This document shows positions 31,212 through 41,780 of a stretch of 64,000 nucleotides of DNA, in pieces. The DNA is taken from assembly GCA_019918135.1 (NCBI GenBank), contig WBZZ01005557.1, positions 153,501-217,500 on the forward strand, written 5' to 3'. The notes under the pieces were generated by a model. That model had not been told where the DNA came from and made no database searches. It worked only from the letters and a program-made list of their open reading frames with translations. Every line of letters begins with the position of its first letter. Position 1 is the stretch's first letter. The position numbers were made by a program, and so were the translations under genes. This DNA comes from Paulinella micropora (lineage: Eukaryota; Cercozoa; Imbricatea; Euglyphida; Paulinellidae).

Positions 31212-31435
31212 GCGAGGCGAAGTGGTCTTTTGCAGAAAAGCCCAATTCTATTTCAGTTATCGTGTGGGGGTTTCGCTCTCCACCAGCCGAAATTTCCAAC
31301 TACATTGTTGTTTTGGTGGGTAATGGCGAACCAGATTCTGTTATTATGGTAAGATCTTGGCCCAACGTCGCAGAAATAGTCTCACATTTCGGCAGGCCAG
31401 TCAGAACTATTTATAAAGCATATCAGGTTGCTTAA
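31212..31435 (+). pseudogene. Small-exon host gene, 3' part, after the gypsy insertion
   Basis: GCGA (31212-31215) is the second target copy. From 31216 the reading frame of the exon cut at 20816 resumes without a break (KEAGE | AKWSFAEKPNS) and stays open for 72 codons to a TAA at 31433. A strong donor GTAAGA at 31349 and an AG at 31395 would give a 47-nt intron like those upstream, with an earlier stop at 31414. The segment (SISVIVWGFRSPPAEISNY) has alternating hydrophobic strands and no named domain. Confidence 0.62.
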
Positions 31436-31451
31436 TTAAATCAGTTGTTAA

Positions 31452-31523
31452 GCATAGCATTTTCTTCTAGGTCGATATTAATGATAAATTAAACAAATAC
31501 TAATCTGGAAGAAAATGTTATGC
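31452..31523. repeat. Inverted repeat between the broken host gene and the virus-like cluster
   Basis: GCATAGCATTTTCTTC (31452-31467) pairs with GAAGAAAATGTTATGC (31508-31523), with one non-Watson-Crick position and a 40-nt AT-rich loop. It may be a terminator for one flank or part of an element end. Polinton-type terminal repeats were not seen. Confidence 0.5.
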
Positions 31524-31666
31524 CAAATGTTTCGTTTTAATTTATTTTTTATTAAAGGTCTAACTTTTCAACTTTCTTTTTTATTCTAGCACTGCTCCGT
31601 ATGTTTTCCGGTTTTACATCCAATGATTTTAATAAATTAATATTTTTTTCTCTTTTGTAATTTGTT

Positions 31667-32539
31667 TTACTTTTCCGATAACTGCTCCTTCGGTTCTTCT
31701 TCTTCATGGTGCTCTTCAACATTAGTCTTTGGTAATTCTGATGGTCTTACTAAGTCTTCTTCTGACAAGATTACTTTGAAGCCTTTCCGGCCCTTAACCT
31801 TAAATATAGTTTTACTGAATTGTTTATCACCTTTAGAAAAAATAGTTCTTTCTAATTCCTTTCTTACTCTTGTACCCTTAGGGAATTCATTAATTAAAGG
31901 ATTTCTGTATATTTCTTGAGTGTTTTTTTCAGTCCCTTCAAAAACATTAATCGGAACTGCTTTAATTGTTGTATGATATGTTTTATTATAAGCATCAACA
32001 ACCTCATGAATAATAGGAACCCATTGAAAATTTTCATTAAATTCCCATATTAAGTTTAATTCATTTCGTATTGTTCTAATAAACCTATCAATTATACCCA
32101 TTGTTCTGTGATCGCCTACTTGGACAGTCCTATGTTCTATATTATTTTGTCTGAAATATTCAGCCACTTGTCCTTTGAATTCGCCGCCATTATCTGAAGT
32201 AATTCTTTCAGGAACTTTTTTTGTAAATATTTTTTTTAACCCTTCCAAAACATAGCCTGTAGTTTTATTTTTAATTGATTCAATCCACCCAAGATGGCTA
32301 TAGACATCTATAGCAACTAATCCAAAATTATAGTTAGCATTACCTTTCTTTGTCGCCACCTTTGACATATCCATTAAATCAATAAATACTTGACTTAGTG
32401 GTTTTGCTTCTGGTGAGGTTATAGTGTTCCATATCTTAGAGTGCTTTGATTGAAAATGTATTTCGGCCACTTCTTCAAGTTTTTCTTTCCGCTCTGTCTG
32501 CTCAGGAGTTTCTTGTTGCTGAGTATGTTTATTATCCAT
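31667..32539 (-). CDS. Retroviral-type (rve) DDE integrase of Polinton-like/virophage character
   Basis: 290 residues, apparently intact. N-terminal helix-rich region 1-45; RNase H-fold core about 46-165 with Asp54 in VFIDLMDM, a following NANYNFGLVAIDVYSHLGW strand, Asp116 in SDNGGEF, and the third site at 151 in MGIIDRFIRT, where Glu is normal and Asp is present here. The C-terminal part (about 215-290) has an SH3-like KGTRVRKE start, then an acidic tail. The DLxDM and IDVYS features are those of integrases of Polintons, virophages and giant viruses rather than of gypsy or copia. It would insert viral DNA into the host genome in the nucleus. It is divergent from the fibre gene, with one small gene between. 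Acceptance of Asp at the third site is uncertain. Confidence 0.82.
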   Translation of the reverse strand: MDNKHTQQQETPEQTERKEKLEEVAEIHFQSKHSKIWNTITSPEAKPLSQVFIDLMDMSKVATKKGNANYNFGLVAIDVYSHLGWIESIKNKTTGYVLEGLKKIFTKKVPERITSDNGGEFKGQVAEYFRQNNIEHRTVQVGDHRTMGIIDRFIRTIRNELNLIWEFNENFQWVPIIHEVVDAYNKTYHTTIKAVPINVFEGTEKNTQEIYRNPLINEFPKGTRVRKELERTIFSKGDKQFSKTIFKVKGRKGFKVILSEEDLVRPSELPKTNVEEHHEEEEPKEQLSEK

Positions 32540-32548
32540 TGTATATTA

Positions 32549-33061
32549 TTAGAATTTTAAGAAACATTTTTCGATATCATTATTTTTTTCTTTCTTGCTT
32601 GGTTTTTCTGCTTGATTATAAACATTAACAGATATGTTTGACTTTTTACCTTTACCTTTCTTTACTGGTATTTCTTCTTCACTTTCTTCACTTTCGCTTT
32701 CGCTCTCATCAGGCTCAGGCACAGGCTTTTTACTTACTTTCTTCTTTGCTTCCGCTTTCTTTCTTCTTATTTTCATCTTAGCAATCTTTTCAGCAATGAT
32801 ATCAGTAAAATCACATTCTTCATCGCTATCACTGCTTTCTTCTGGTGTATCGTCTTGGTCTTTTCCATTAATGATATCATTAGCAACACCAATTTCAGCC
32901 ATGCGGTTTATCTTTTCCTCCATCTCTTCATCATCGCCTACATAAGCCTTTCTACACTTTGCTAATTTCTCTTTTGCTATTTCAACCTTATGTTGCTTTT
33001 TGCTCTTAATACTTTCCACGGTCTTACCCCAATTCTTGCGACTTGCTTCGGGAGACGGCAT
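32549..33061 (-). CDS. Lysine- and acid-rich protein of the virus-like cluster
   Basis: 170 residues, intact, immediately upstream of the integrase on the same strand (9 bp apart), so probably one transcript. N-terminal 60 residues are helical and basic (WGKTVESIKSKKQHKVEIAK); the middle and end alternate acidic serine runs (DESESESEESEEE) and lysine runs. No domain is recognised; possibilities are a nucleic-acid-binding or scaffold protein. Confidence 0.65.
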   Translation of the reverse strand: MPSPEASRKNWGKTVESIKSKKQHKVEIAKEKLAKCRKAYVGDDEEMEEKINRMAEIGVANDIINGKDQDDTPEESSDSDEECDFTDIIAEKIAKMKIRRKKAEAKKKVSKKPVPEPDESESESEESEEEIPVKKGKGKKSNISVNVYNQAEKPSKKEKNNDIEKCFLKF

Positions 33062-33120
33062 TTATACTAAGATTATTATATTTTAGTATTTTTTAAATAA
33101 ATAAATAAAGAAATAATATA
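33062..33120. promoter_or_regulatory. Divergent AT-rich promoter region
   Basis: A 59-bp, almost pure A/T gap between the minus-strand gene and the plus-strand fibre gene. It contains TATATTTTAG and AAATAAATAAATAAAG runs. It must hold both start regions if the genes are expressed. Confidence 0.45.
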
Positions 33121-36100
33121 ATGTCGCAATATAAATCATTACTCGGCTTGTCAGAAATCGCGACAGACAGCCTATCAATCGCCAACCTTGACTTAACGAA
33201 CACAAACATAGTGGGCTTAAATACAGACAGAGTGCCAGAAGATTCCGACCCAATAAATCTTTATTATACTGGTGCGCGATTTGACGCACATCTGGCTTTA
33301 AAATCAACAACAGACCTAAAAGAAGGGCTTAATTATTATTGGACTGATAACCGCTTTGACACACGGCTCGCTTTAAAATCAACTACGGATATCAAAGAAG
33401 GAAAAAATTTATACTACACAGAGCAACGAGTAAGGGATAATGACGAAGTCAAAGCCTCAACTCAACACCGCTCTAATACTTCTAATCCGCACCAAATCAG
33501 TCTATACAATCTCATAGACACAAACATATTCGCACAAGTGAGCGGACAATACTTAACTTACAACGATGTAGAAGGCAAATGGAAGAATACAGCCCTTGGT
33601 TCAATTGATACACTTTCAGATGTGGTTATATCCGCACCAATAGCAATGAATAGTTATCTAACATATAATTCAATAAACTGGGTAAATAAAACATTTCCGA
33701 TAAATGTTGATGAAACAGGCAACATTAGTATGGGAAGGAAGAATATAACAGGAGTTAATTTACTAAATGACAAAGGTGTTGATGAATGGATATTTGAGCA
33801 TAATGATAATAATAATAAGGTGTCAGCAGCTGGAAGTATAGATAGCCACAGCGACGTGACGATAACAGGTTTTCCAGCAGATATTAACCAACTGATTATG
33901 TATAGCACAGGACAATGGAGAAACACCACACCACCCTTTCTTAGATTAGACGGCACTGCTAGTATGACGGGAGGACTAAATATGGGCGGTTTTGCTATTT
34001 CGGGGGCTTCTACATATAATGGAATTAATCTCGCAAATCTCGCAGTTGATGGTTCGGTGGTTACACTAACAGGAGACCAAACCATAGCGGGTATTAAGAC
34101 ATTTAGCAGTATAATAAATGCGAGTGCGGGTCTTGATATGAAAAGTCAAAGCATAACAAATGTAAATCAACTAAATGGCAGGTCTATCACAACTTGGCGA
34201 TCAGAGCACGATACTAACACGGCTAAAGTGTCGGCGAGTGGAAGTATTGATACACATAGCGATGTGATTATAACAACAGCAGCAGATAATCAACTACTCA
34301 TTTATAGCACTGGACAATGGAGAAACGTGGCATCACCATTTCTTAGATTAGACGGTACTGCTAGTATGACGGGAGGACTAAATATGGGAAACCAAAGCAT
34401 AACAAATGTGAATCTGGTTGATGGTGTGGATGTTTCTGTTCTTGATACTTCTGCAGTTAAAACCTCAGGAAACCAAACAATAGCAGGAATCAAGACATTT
34501 AGCAGTGCCCTTGAAATAACTGGAAATTCAACGAATGCAACAACAAAAGGAACATTCGTGGTTTTTAACTCCACAGCCAATATAGGAACTATCGGATGCC
34601 TTGATATGGGCACTGGTGTAAATTATAACTTTGAAATAATTGCCAAAAAATAAGTTTCATTATTGATGGAGCGATTGTTGCGTGGATTAATGCTACAGGC
34701 TTAGATTGTAATAGCAGTCGTATTGTTAATCTAGGAGCACCACAAAATGCCGATTTTAATAATCAAACTATCACTAATGGCGGAAATATAACATATAATG
34801 GGGCTCGGATATTAAACCAAAATGGAGGAGATATATTCTTTTCACAGACATAAGGAGATTATCAGTATTTCTTATTTACTCTAAATACTGCTACAAGCGG
34901 AACCGCAGACCAAAGAGGTTATGTATTCACGAATGTAGCATTTGATGTAAAAGGGGCGGGACTTTATATTTCAAAACTTTTGGATAATAAAAATGCTTCG
35001 TCTGATATTGTCCGTTTTAACAATGCTGGCGGTATGCGATTTTATGGAGCCTTAGATATGAACTCAAACAACATAACAAATGGTGGAACAATAACGGGAA
35101 CGACAATCACTTCAACTGCGGGGATATCAACAACAACATCAACGGTGAGCGACAAAATAACAACATCACTAACATCAAATATAAGTAGGCCAATTATTAT
35201 AGGTAATTCGTCAAAATCATTGAATGGGGCGACAGGTGGTTTAGAAATATACGGAACGGCTTCGAATATTGGAGGAGCACACTTACAAGCAATAACAACG
35301 GCGGATGCTTATCCAACATTTCAATTATTGAACTGGACACACGACAATGTAGGCTTAATTTTTTATGCTTATTATGATGGCTCAAACTGGAAATCAAGTA
35401 ATGCTGGCTCAAACTTTCAAATATACAAAAACTCAAACAAACTTGCTTTTAACTATAAATCAGGAATAACAGCAGGAAGCAATATAACATGGTCTGAGGC
35501 GATGAATATAAGCACAGCAGGATTATTAACCACAAATGCGGGTGTATCAACAACGACATTAACAACGAGCGACAAAATAACAACAGCAACAGGTAAGCCG
35601 ATAATAATAGGCAATACAACGAAATCAGCAAATGGGGCAACGGGTGGATTAGAATTGTATGGAACGGCGGGTAATATGGGAGGGGCACACTTACAGGCAA
35701 TAACGACAGCGGATGCTTATCCAACATTCCAATTATTGAACTGGGCGCATGATAACATCAATTTATATTTTGATTGTTATTTTGATGGCACGAACATATT
35801 ATCTTCAAACACATCATCAAATTTCCAAATAGCGAAATACTCAAACAAACTCAGTTTTAATTACAAAAATGGAGGAACACTTGGTCAATCTATAACAATG
35901 ACTGAGGCAATGAACATAAGCACAGCGGGACTAATAACAGCAAATGCGGGAATTACATACACAGGAACACTAACATCGTCAGCAACAGGAACAGGTGCGA
36001 AATTAGCCATTCAAGGAGGAACAGATGGAGGAAGCAATAAAGGAATATATATTTGAGATATTACCGATTCAAACTGGGGGATTTATATGTCTCAGTCTGG

Positions 36101-36755
36101 TTCAGGTAAATCATTAAGTGGAGGGACAGCACCAGCAGGAGGAGTAGGCGGAGGAATAACTACTCATGCTATAAGATTTAGGGTTGGTAATACTTCAACG
36201 AATGGTTTCATATGGGAAAATCAAAATAATACTGCTTTAATGTCTTTGAGAGGGAACGATGGTCAGTTATGGGTATTGTCTAATCCAATTCAATATTCAG
36301 ACAGGAGAAAAAAAGAAGATATAAAGGAATGCTTAGGCTTAGATTTTATTAATAAGTTAAATCCAGTTTGCTATCGTATGATTGATGACAACAAGAAACA
36401 AAGAACGGGTTTGATAGCACAGGAATTAGAAATCGTATTAACAGAAATGGATATGCTAGATTTTGGCGGTTTAATAAAAGAAACAATTATGGCTCCGTGT
36501 CCAAAGCAAAGAAAGGAATGCGAATTGAAAGGTGTGAGTGTTAATCCAGAAGATGTTAAATGTATTGATAGTGGTGATGTTGGTTATGGTATAGGTTATT
36601 CCGAGTTTATCGCCCCGTTAATTAAAGCGGTTCAACAATTATCAGAAAAGGTAGTTAATTTAGAAAAAGAAAATAAAAATCTTATGAATATACTACAAGA
36701 CCAAGCAAATCAATTAGCAGAAATCAGAGTGGCCTTTCTTGATAATGTCAAATAA
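33121..36755 (+). pseudogene. Long phage-like fibre protein with C-terminal S74 chaperone domain; three lesions
   Basis: Reads as one protein of about 1210 residues if a frameshift in an A6 run (34645-34650), a TAA at 34851 and a TGA at 36054 are ignored. The N-terminus has repeated LYYT..RFDAHLALKSTTD modules; then come repeated blocks ending in LIYSTGQWRN...RLDGTASMTGGLN and QTIAGIKTFSS; then two long similar repeats around GGAHLQAITTADAYPTFQLLNW. The end (from about 36290) is a peptidase S74/endosialidase-type intramolecular chaperone (SDRRKKEDI, FINKLNPVCYRM, TGLIAQELE, GIGYSEFIAPLIKAVQQLS) followed by a coiled coil. Such proteins form trimeric fibres or host-contact spikes in phages and large DNA viruses. 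The lesions indicate decay after integration. Confidence 0.85.
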
Positions 36756-36785
36756 TACAACCAGATTTCACAGACCCCACCTATT

Positions 36786-37097
36786 ATGGATATGGATGGC
36801 GAACTAACTCCAGAATTAAAGTCTCGTGTTCTTGAAGTAGAACTAAAGACTGAGGAAAAAAAAGTAGAGCACGAATTGGAAGATAACTGGAATTGTTGTT
36901 GTATAAAAAACAGACCGACAGACAGCCGACTTATTAAATACTTATTTCAAATGGGTATCATTATTGCAATTATAACCCTTTGTATCGTGATGCTATCTGA
37001 AAAGAACTTGCCGTGCGAGGTTGCTAATACTTATGTCGGAATCCTAACATTGCTTATCGGCATTTGCCTTCCATCGCCTTCTAGTTCAAAGAAATGA
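36786..37097 (+). CDS. Small two-helix membrane protein
   Basis: 103 residues, intact, 30 bp after the fibre gene. Charged N-terminal half with an NCCCIKN cysteine cluster; hydrophobic segment about 60-80 (MGIIIAIITLCIVML) and a second about 88-98 (VGILTLLIGICLP) ending LPSPSSSKK. The arrangement is like the small membrane proteins common in Polinton-like and giant-virus genomes, but I cannot name a family. It would sit in a host or virion membrane. Confidence 0.65.
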   Translation: MDMDGELTPELKSRVLEVELKTEEKKVEHELEDNWNCCCIKNRPTDSRLIKYLFQMGIIIAIITLCIVMLSEKNLPCEVANTYVGILTLLIGICLPSPSSSKK

Positions 37098-37355
37098 ACA
37101 TTCATAGGTATGTGTCATATACCATCTATTATCACCCGCACACATTAAAGGCAAAGCCTCATCAAAACTACGGCACATGTTATTTCCGTTATTTATGAAA
37201 ACACACTTAAACCCTGTATCTACCCCTTGCTTTATACAATAAACACAACTCTCATTTTTTTTCTCACCGACCCGTGAGTAAAAGTCGCAGGCAGTCCGAC
37301 CTAACACAGACCACATAAACAAGAATATTAAAATCATTTTTTTTATATTATACAA
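37086..37355 (-). CDS. Small secreted or membrane-anchored cysteine-rich protein
   Basis: 89 residues on the opposite strand, overlapping the end of the membrane protein gene by 12 bp. Starts MYNIKKMILIFLFMWSVLG, a good signal peptide (positive start, hydrophobic core), followed by a mature part with seven Cys (CDFYS, SCVYC, FKC, NMC, LMC, YEC). The even distribution of Cys suggests disulphides outside the cytosol. No family recognised. Confidence 0.5.
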   Translation of the reverse strand: MYNIKKMILIFLFMWSVLGRTACDFYSRVGEKKNESCVYCIKQGVDTGFKCVFINNGNNMCRSFDEALPLMCAGDNRWYMTHTYECSFL

Positions 37356-37360
37356 AATAT

Positions 37361-37732
37361 ATGATGAGTGAGTTCAAATACCAAAAGATTATTTTTCTGA
37401 GCAATGATTTTGCTGGAGGAAGCAAAACATTTAATAAAAATATTCAAATGTCATTCACACCCACCAAAATGAATGTAAAATTTATCCACTATATGAACGA
37501 CCAGACAGAGACAAAAACCAGAATTCTTTATATGGACAGAATTGGAATTATTGGAACATTTGCGGACAGCACCACAGCAAACATTTCAAATCTCGGTTAT
37601 AATTTGGGTGTTGTCGGATGCACTGACAGACAATATACATTTAAAGTCCTTGAAACCGACAGCGGAAATATTGATACAGGAAATTTAGCGGAAGAATTGT
37701 TGTGTGTTTGGAATTCGTTGCGTAGAATATAG
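37361..37732 (+). CDS. Unknown protein of the virus-like cluster
   Basis: 123 residues, intact. Composition and alternating polar/hydrophobic segments (KMNVKFIHYMND, TRILYMDRIGIIGTF) point to a beta-rich fold, possibly a small virion or fibre accessory protein. No signal peptide or membrane helix. Divergent from the secreted protein gene with only 5 bp between starts. Confidence 0.6.
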   Translation: MMSEFKYQKIIFLSNDFAGGSKTFNKNIQMSFTPTKMNVKFIHYMNDQTETKTRILYMDRIGIIGTFADSTTANISNLGYNLGVVGCTDRQYTFKVLETDSGNIDTGNLAEELLCVWNSLRRI

Positions 37733-38367
37733 AGTAAGTACACTAGTAGACATTAGTCTCCGGATACTTGAATAATCGTTTGCGCTGAGGCACTTTGATC
37801 AAAGGTTGAAGGAACAATATTGAATTTAATCAATGGTTAGAAACCAATGACTGAAACTCAATCTAATTTACCATAAATTTATAGTGAAATAAATACCACA
37901 AATTTATATACTGATCTTGTGGTCAGAAATTCAAGTGATGATTCAGTATGGGCCAATCTATACTAACTGGCAACTAATTGTGAATAACGGTAATATCAAC
38001 GTAACGAATAATAATTATGATACGAAATATGAAAATGGTAATGAATATGATCCGGTCAAATATAAATGTTATGTCGTGAAATTGACCATAAAAGGTAACA
38101 ATATATTTAGTAAATATTATTGCTTACTCTCCCCCTCGGCATAACATATATGTATATGTATATTATCTTTAAGTTACTAACATGATTGGCCATATGAAAC
38201 TATATGTAAACTTGCGATTCATGATGATGAAGTATGATACATGTTAATGTTGCATTAACACTAAAAATGAAAAAAAATTCGTAAGCATCAAAGGATGCAG
38301 GTCCTTGCAGCGGTGTAGCAAGTCTGTTGAATAAATTCATCCTAAGTGTCTGTAAAAGCTAGAGGCA
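37733..38367. other. AT-rich tail of the virus-like cluster; no confident gene
   Basis: A 75-codon frame at 37917-38144 is Asn/Tyr-rich and probably chance. On the minus strand, GAGGGGGAGAG near 38134 resembles a copia polypurine tract, so part of this may be the 3' end of the copia fragment that follows. Confidence 0.4.
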
Positions 38368-39350
38368 TTAAACCTCAAACTGCGGTAAAGCGTCCTTGAG
38401 CAACACCGTAAACTGTGCGACTAGTTCCAAGAAACGTGGCGTCGGTAGTGACTTCGTCAGCATGTCTGCCAGATTGTCCTTCGTCAAAACGTGTCGTACG
38501 ATCACTTCGCCAGCCCGTACTCGTTCTACCACGTAATGGTGTTTGAGTGCTAAGTGGCGTGTGCGATCAGTGGCCATGCCGTTCGTTGTGTTCAGGACCG
38601 CCCCCCGGTTGTCGTTATTGATAGTTGACGGCGTCGGCAACGGAATTCCAACGTCCTTGCACATATGCAATATCGCGATTGCTGTTCGGCATGTCGTTGA
38701 GTTGGCGATCGTTTCAGCATCCTGAGTCGATAGTGCGACTGTGGGTTGGCGCTTCGAACTCCATGCGATGGGCCCAGTCGTCATGTGCAGTTGGCCGGTT
38801 CTTGATCGTCGCGTGTACTCGCATGCGCCCAAGTTGGCATCGGAATACGATATAAGCTCGAAGCTGCGGGTCCGAAATGGGAAGAAAATCCCTCTAGGTG
38901 TTCGCAGAAATCTGAGGATGCGAGCTATTGCTGAGTACGCCACGTCAGGCTTCTTTGATGCGAGTACCGCCGCGTCGTTGACCGCGTAGGTGATGGCCGG
39001 TTGAGTCTGAGTCGCAGGCCAGAGAAGGGCGCCAAGCAAGCGAGGGAGCGAGAAACGCCGAAGCATAGCTTCTTTGCTGGCTGGGGGAGGGTCAGTCGTC
39101 GCTGTAGGGGTAGCGACTGGCTTGGCTTCTTGGAAGTTGAAATCCCTAAGCATGCCCTTAATGTATTCATGCTGATGTATGACTATGCCCTCTGAAGTCC
39201 TAACAAACTGCAAGCCACAAAATGTTTTGACTTGTCCTAGGTCCTTCACTCTAAATGAATGTTTCAGTTTGGTGAACAGGGCATTGTGCTCGTCTTTGGT
39301 ATTATGAAACACGAGCAAGTCATCAGTGCGAAGGAGTAGATAGGGGGGTA
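38368..39350 (-). pseudogene. Copia fragment 0: end of reverse transcriptase and RNase H
   Basis: The minus-strand frame (ATG at 39318, open back to about 39350) covers the last part of a Ty1/copia RT, starting at RTDDLLVF where YVDD is usual, then the KDLGQVKTFCGLQ thumb, and a full RNase H (SYSDANLGACEY, AWSSKRQPTVALSTQDAE, TRHLALKHHYVVE, VLTKDNLADMLTK). Gag, protease, integrase and most of RT are missing: upstream sequence beyond 39.36 kb does not match copia. It is higher in GC than the virus-like cluster next to it. A 5'-truncated, dead copy. Confidence 0.88.
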
Positions 39351-39359
39351 GTGACTGAA

Positions 39360-41422
39360 GGTAGGAAGAAAATGCATGGGTCTAATGTTGACTGTTTATA
39401 TCCTATACTTCTCACATTAGTAGACACATGGTCAAACCACCTTCGCCCTGCCTGGGGGGTTCCGTACAGTGCTTTCTTCAACAATAGAATCATTGGAGCG
39501 CGAGGTAAGGTTTTTGAATATCCTGTTCTGGGGGCTGCACTTCACCTTGACCACCAAGGGCTAGAAAAGTTGAGGGAACTGGCTACCCCCAAGAATGTTT
39601 CTGCAGTGCCTAGGAAGGTAGTGCTTAGATTTCAGTTCCCAGCTCACTCCACGGTTCTGTTTTGCAGCACCAAACACCAACCCAATAAAAATCGGGCAGA
39701 AGAAATTACGCAGTACTACTCTACATCAGTTTATGTTGCCTGGCGCCAGTGCTCCGGAAGACCCGTCATATGGTGTTTTCAACGCCAATCGTCGCATCAA
39801 ATTACGTTCTGGTGTTTTCGCTTCGCCCGAGAAGGACTCCTAGAAGGATGATTACGAATCCTTGCGATCTCTTGGACTGGATTCGTTTCTCAAGATGTAA
39901 CAGTGCCTACTTCAAGGTTGGGCTGGACAAGAGCAGATTTCAGGCACTTTCAGCTTCTTGCTTTCACTTGCCTTGCTTCTCCTGTCGTTGAGGTAGTCAT
40001 TGATGTCCCAGTTCTATTTTTTTAACTTTGATTAAAACTTCATGTCGCCGTTCGTATAGCTTACTGTGTATTTTATTAATAGTTTTATTTTTCCGGTTTG
40101 CTCTTGTCTGAGTTTAAGGAAAGGATTTACCTCAGGTACCGTTGTTTCCTTTTTCACTAAGGTAGCTTCTTCTTTCCTGGCCCATTTCATTCATGCATGT
40201 GCATTGTTTACTTCTTACGGTTACAATGTGTTCCTGTTTACCTTATCAGATCTTGAAGAGTCCTGTCGTTATTTTTCTTCACACAACGTTGGTTCTAGTT
40301 ATCCGCAGGATTTTTAGGACACGTTGTGGTGTTTGATTTTGATCGTTCATAGTTTTTGTTTGATTTTTTTCTCAACTAAGTTGTCGCAATTTACTGACAT
40401 TTTTGTGCTTCTCAAAACCACAATGCAAGTTCTTTGCAAACAAAGTATTTATGTAAGTGCCAAAACAGAGGTAGACTTGTAAGAAGCTGGGTTCCTTGAT
40501 GAACTGTTTCTTCCGAACTTACTAGTTTTTCTCTAACTGGATTGCCTCATACTCTAGGACTTTGTGCCTTTGGCTTTCCAGTTTGGGGAAACCTGACTTC
40601 AATTATCTTCTTGAGGCAAATTTGTTTTCGAGACGTGGAGCAACCGGATTACATGGTCAGACAAGACGCTGTTGCTTGAATTCTGCGCTTGGTACATTTG
40701 TATACCACGCGCAGAATTTAAGCATTTCTTCAAAGTTCAAATCCTCACAAGTTTAAGAGTTTAGAGGATGATCGAAATGAAGAAGAAAAATACTGAGAAG
40801 CGTTGTTCTCTGTGGATGGACTGATTCTTGTGACGTAGTTGAACGTATCGACCTCAGACGTAATACGTTTCTTTTGCCTCACATTTCCTTACTGAGTGTT
40901 GATGACTGCATGTTTTGATCCAATCAATCAAGCCACGCCTCGGACATATGTTCATTTAGTACCTGAAGCTGTCATTTTGTTATCAATAAAAATCTGCAGA
41001 CTCGACTCTAGTGATGGCGTTTGCGATTTTATTTTAGATTCCAGACAGACTTTAGTTGATTAGTATACTTTATGTGTAAATACTCTACGATGGTCTTTTT
41101 TCATTCATTCTTGGCGCAAGTATACATAATTTCAGTTAACACAATGGTGGTTCCACTTATCCTCAGGATTCGTAGTACTAATGTGTGTTGTGGTAAAGTT
41201 TGGCGACACCTTCTAAATATAGTTTGTTTGAGCAATTCATAGTTGTTTAATCACCTACTTAGACTTTCTTCCAATCCGCTGGTGCTTGTTTGTTTCAGTC
41301 AATCAGGAAAAGGCAAGACAGACTAAGATATTTTCTGAATACTTTTAGTCCGATAGGGTCATGTGAAAGCGATTAGCAATATCTTGCTTGCAGTAAGAAT
41401 ATGTTTCATTCCAACGAGATTT
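39360..41422. other. No confident gene; old degenerate repeats
   Basis: A 166-codon plus-strand frame (39351-39851) has no recognised domain and partly overlaps the copia fragment, so I doubt it. Two related segments of about 90-110 bp (40278-40365 and 41145-41255; shared TTATCC.CAGGAT and TGTTGTGGT) suggest decayed direct repeats. Confidence 0.4.
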
Positions 41423-41710
41423 TTACCCACCCAAAAATAAATATTCCGCAGTACAAAATATTGATTCCGCTGCCTTTGAGAAGGAATCCCTAACACCAGT
41501 CGTGCCCGGGGAGGCTTTCCAGTTGTGTGACTTCTGAAGATAGTCGCGGGTTGCGGCATCGTCGAGCGTAACTATCCCGATGAGTTTTATTATACCTATT
41601 GATTGTCCCATATAGTGGTTAGGGTTAAAAAATGAGCCCAGGAACAGTTCGTCGTTTCTGTCCGTGTAGTACACCGTGAGGTTGCAATCATCGAAAAAAC
41701 TGAGCGGCAA
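41423..41710 (-). pseudogene. Element Z, last frame segment
   Basis: 95 residues of hydrophilic and beta-like sequence (FFDDCNLTVYYTDRNDELFLG) read in line with the frames upstream on the same strand; the joins need frameshifts. No domain recognised. Confidence 0.4.
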
Positions 41711-41780
41711 ATTGACAAGGCAGTCGTAGGATCGCTCATGTACTGCGCGTAGGCCTGTAGTAGCGTCGGTGCTGTCAAGG

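Noticed and set aside
31667-37735. Bacterial prophage or contamination, because of phage-like fibre domains
   Set aside because: The integrase is of retroviral type as in eukaryotic DNA viruses, there are no ribosome-binding sites or phage packaging genes, and both sides are eukaryotic retroelement and host sequence.
39351-39851. 166-codon plus-strand frame as a gene
   Set aside because: No domain, begins at the edge of an antisense copia fragment, and sequence around it is old repeat.
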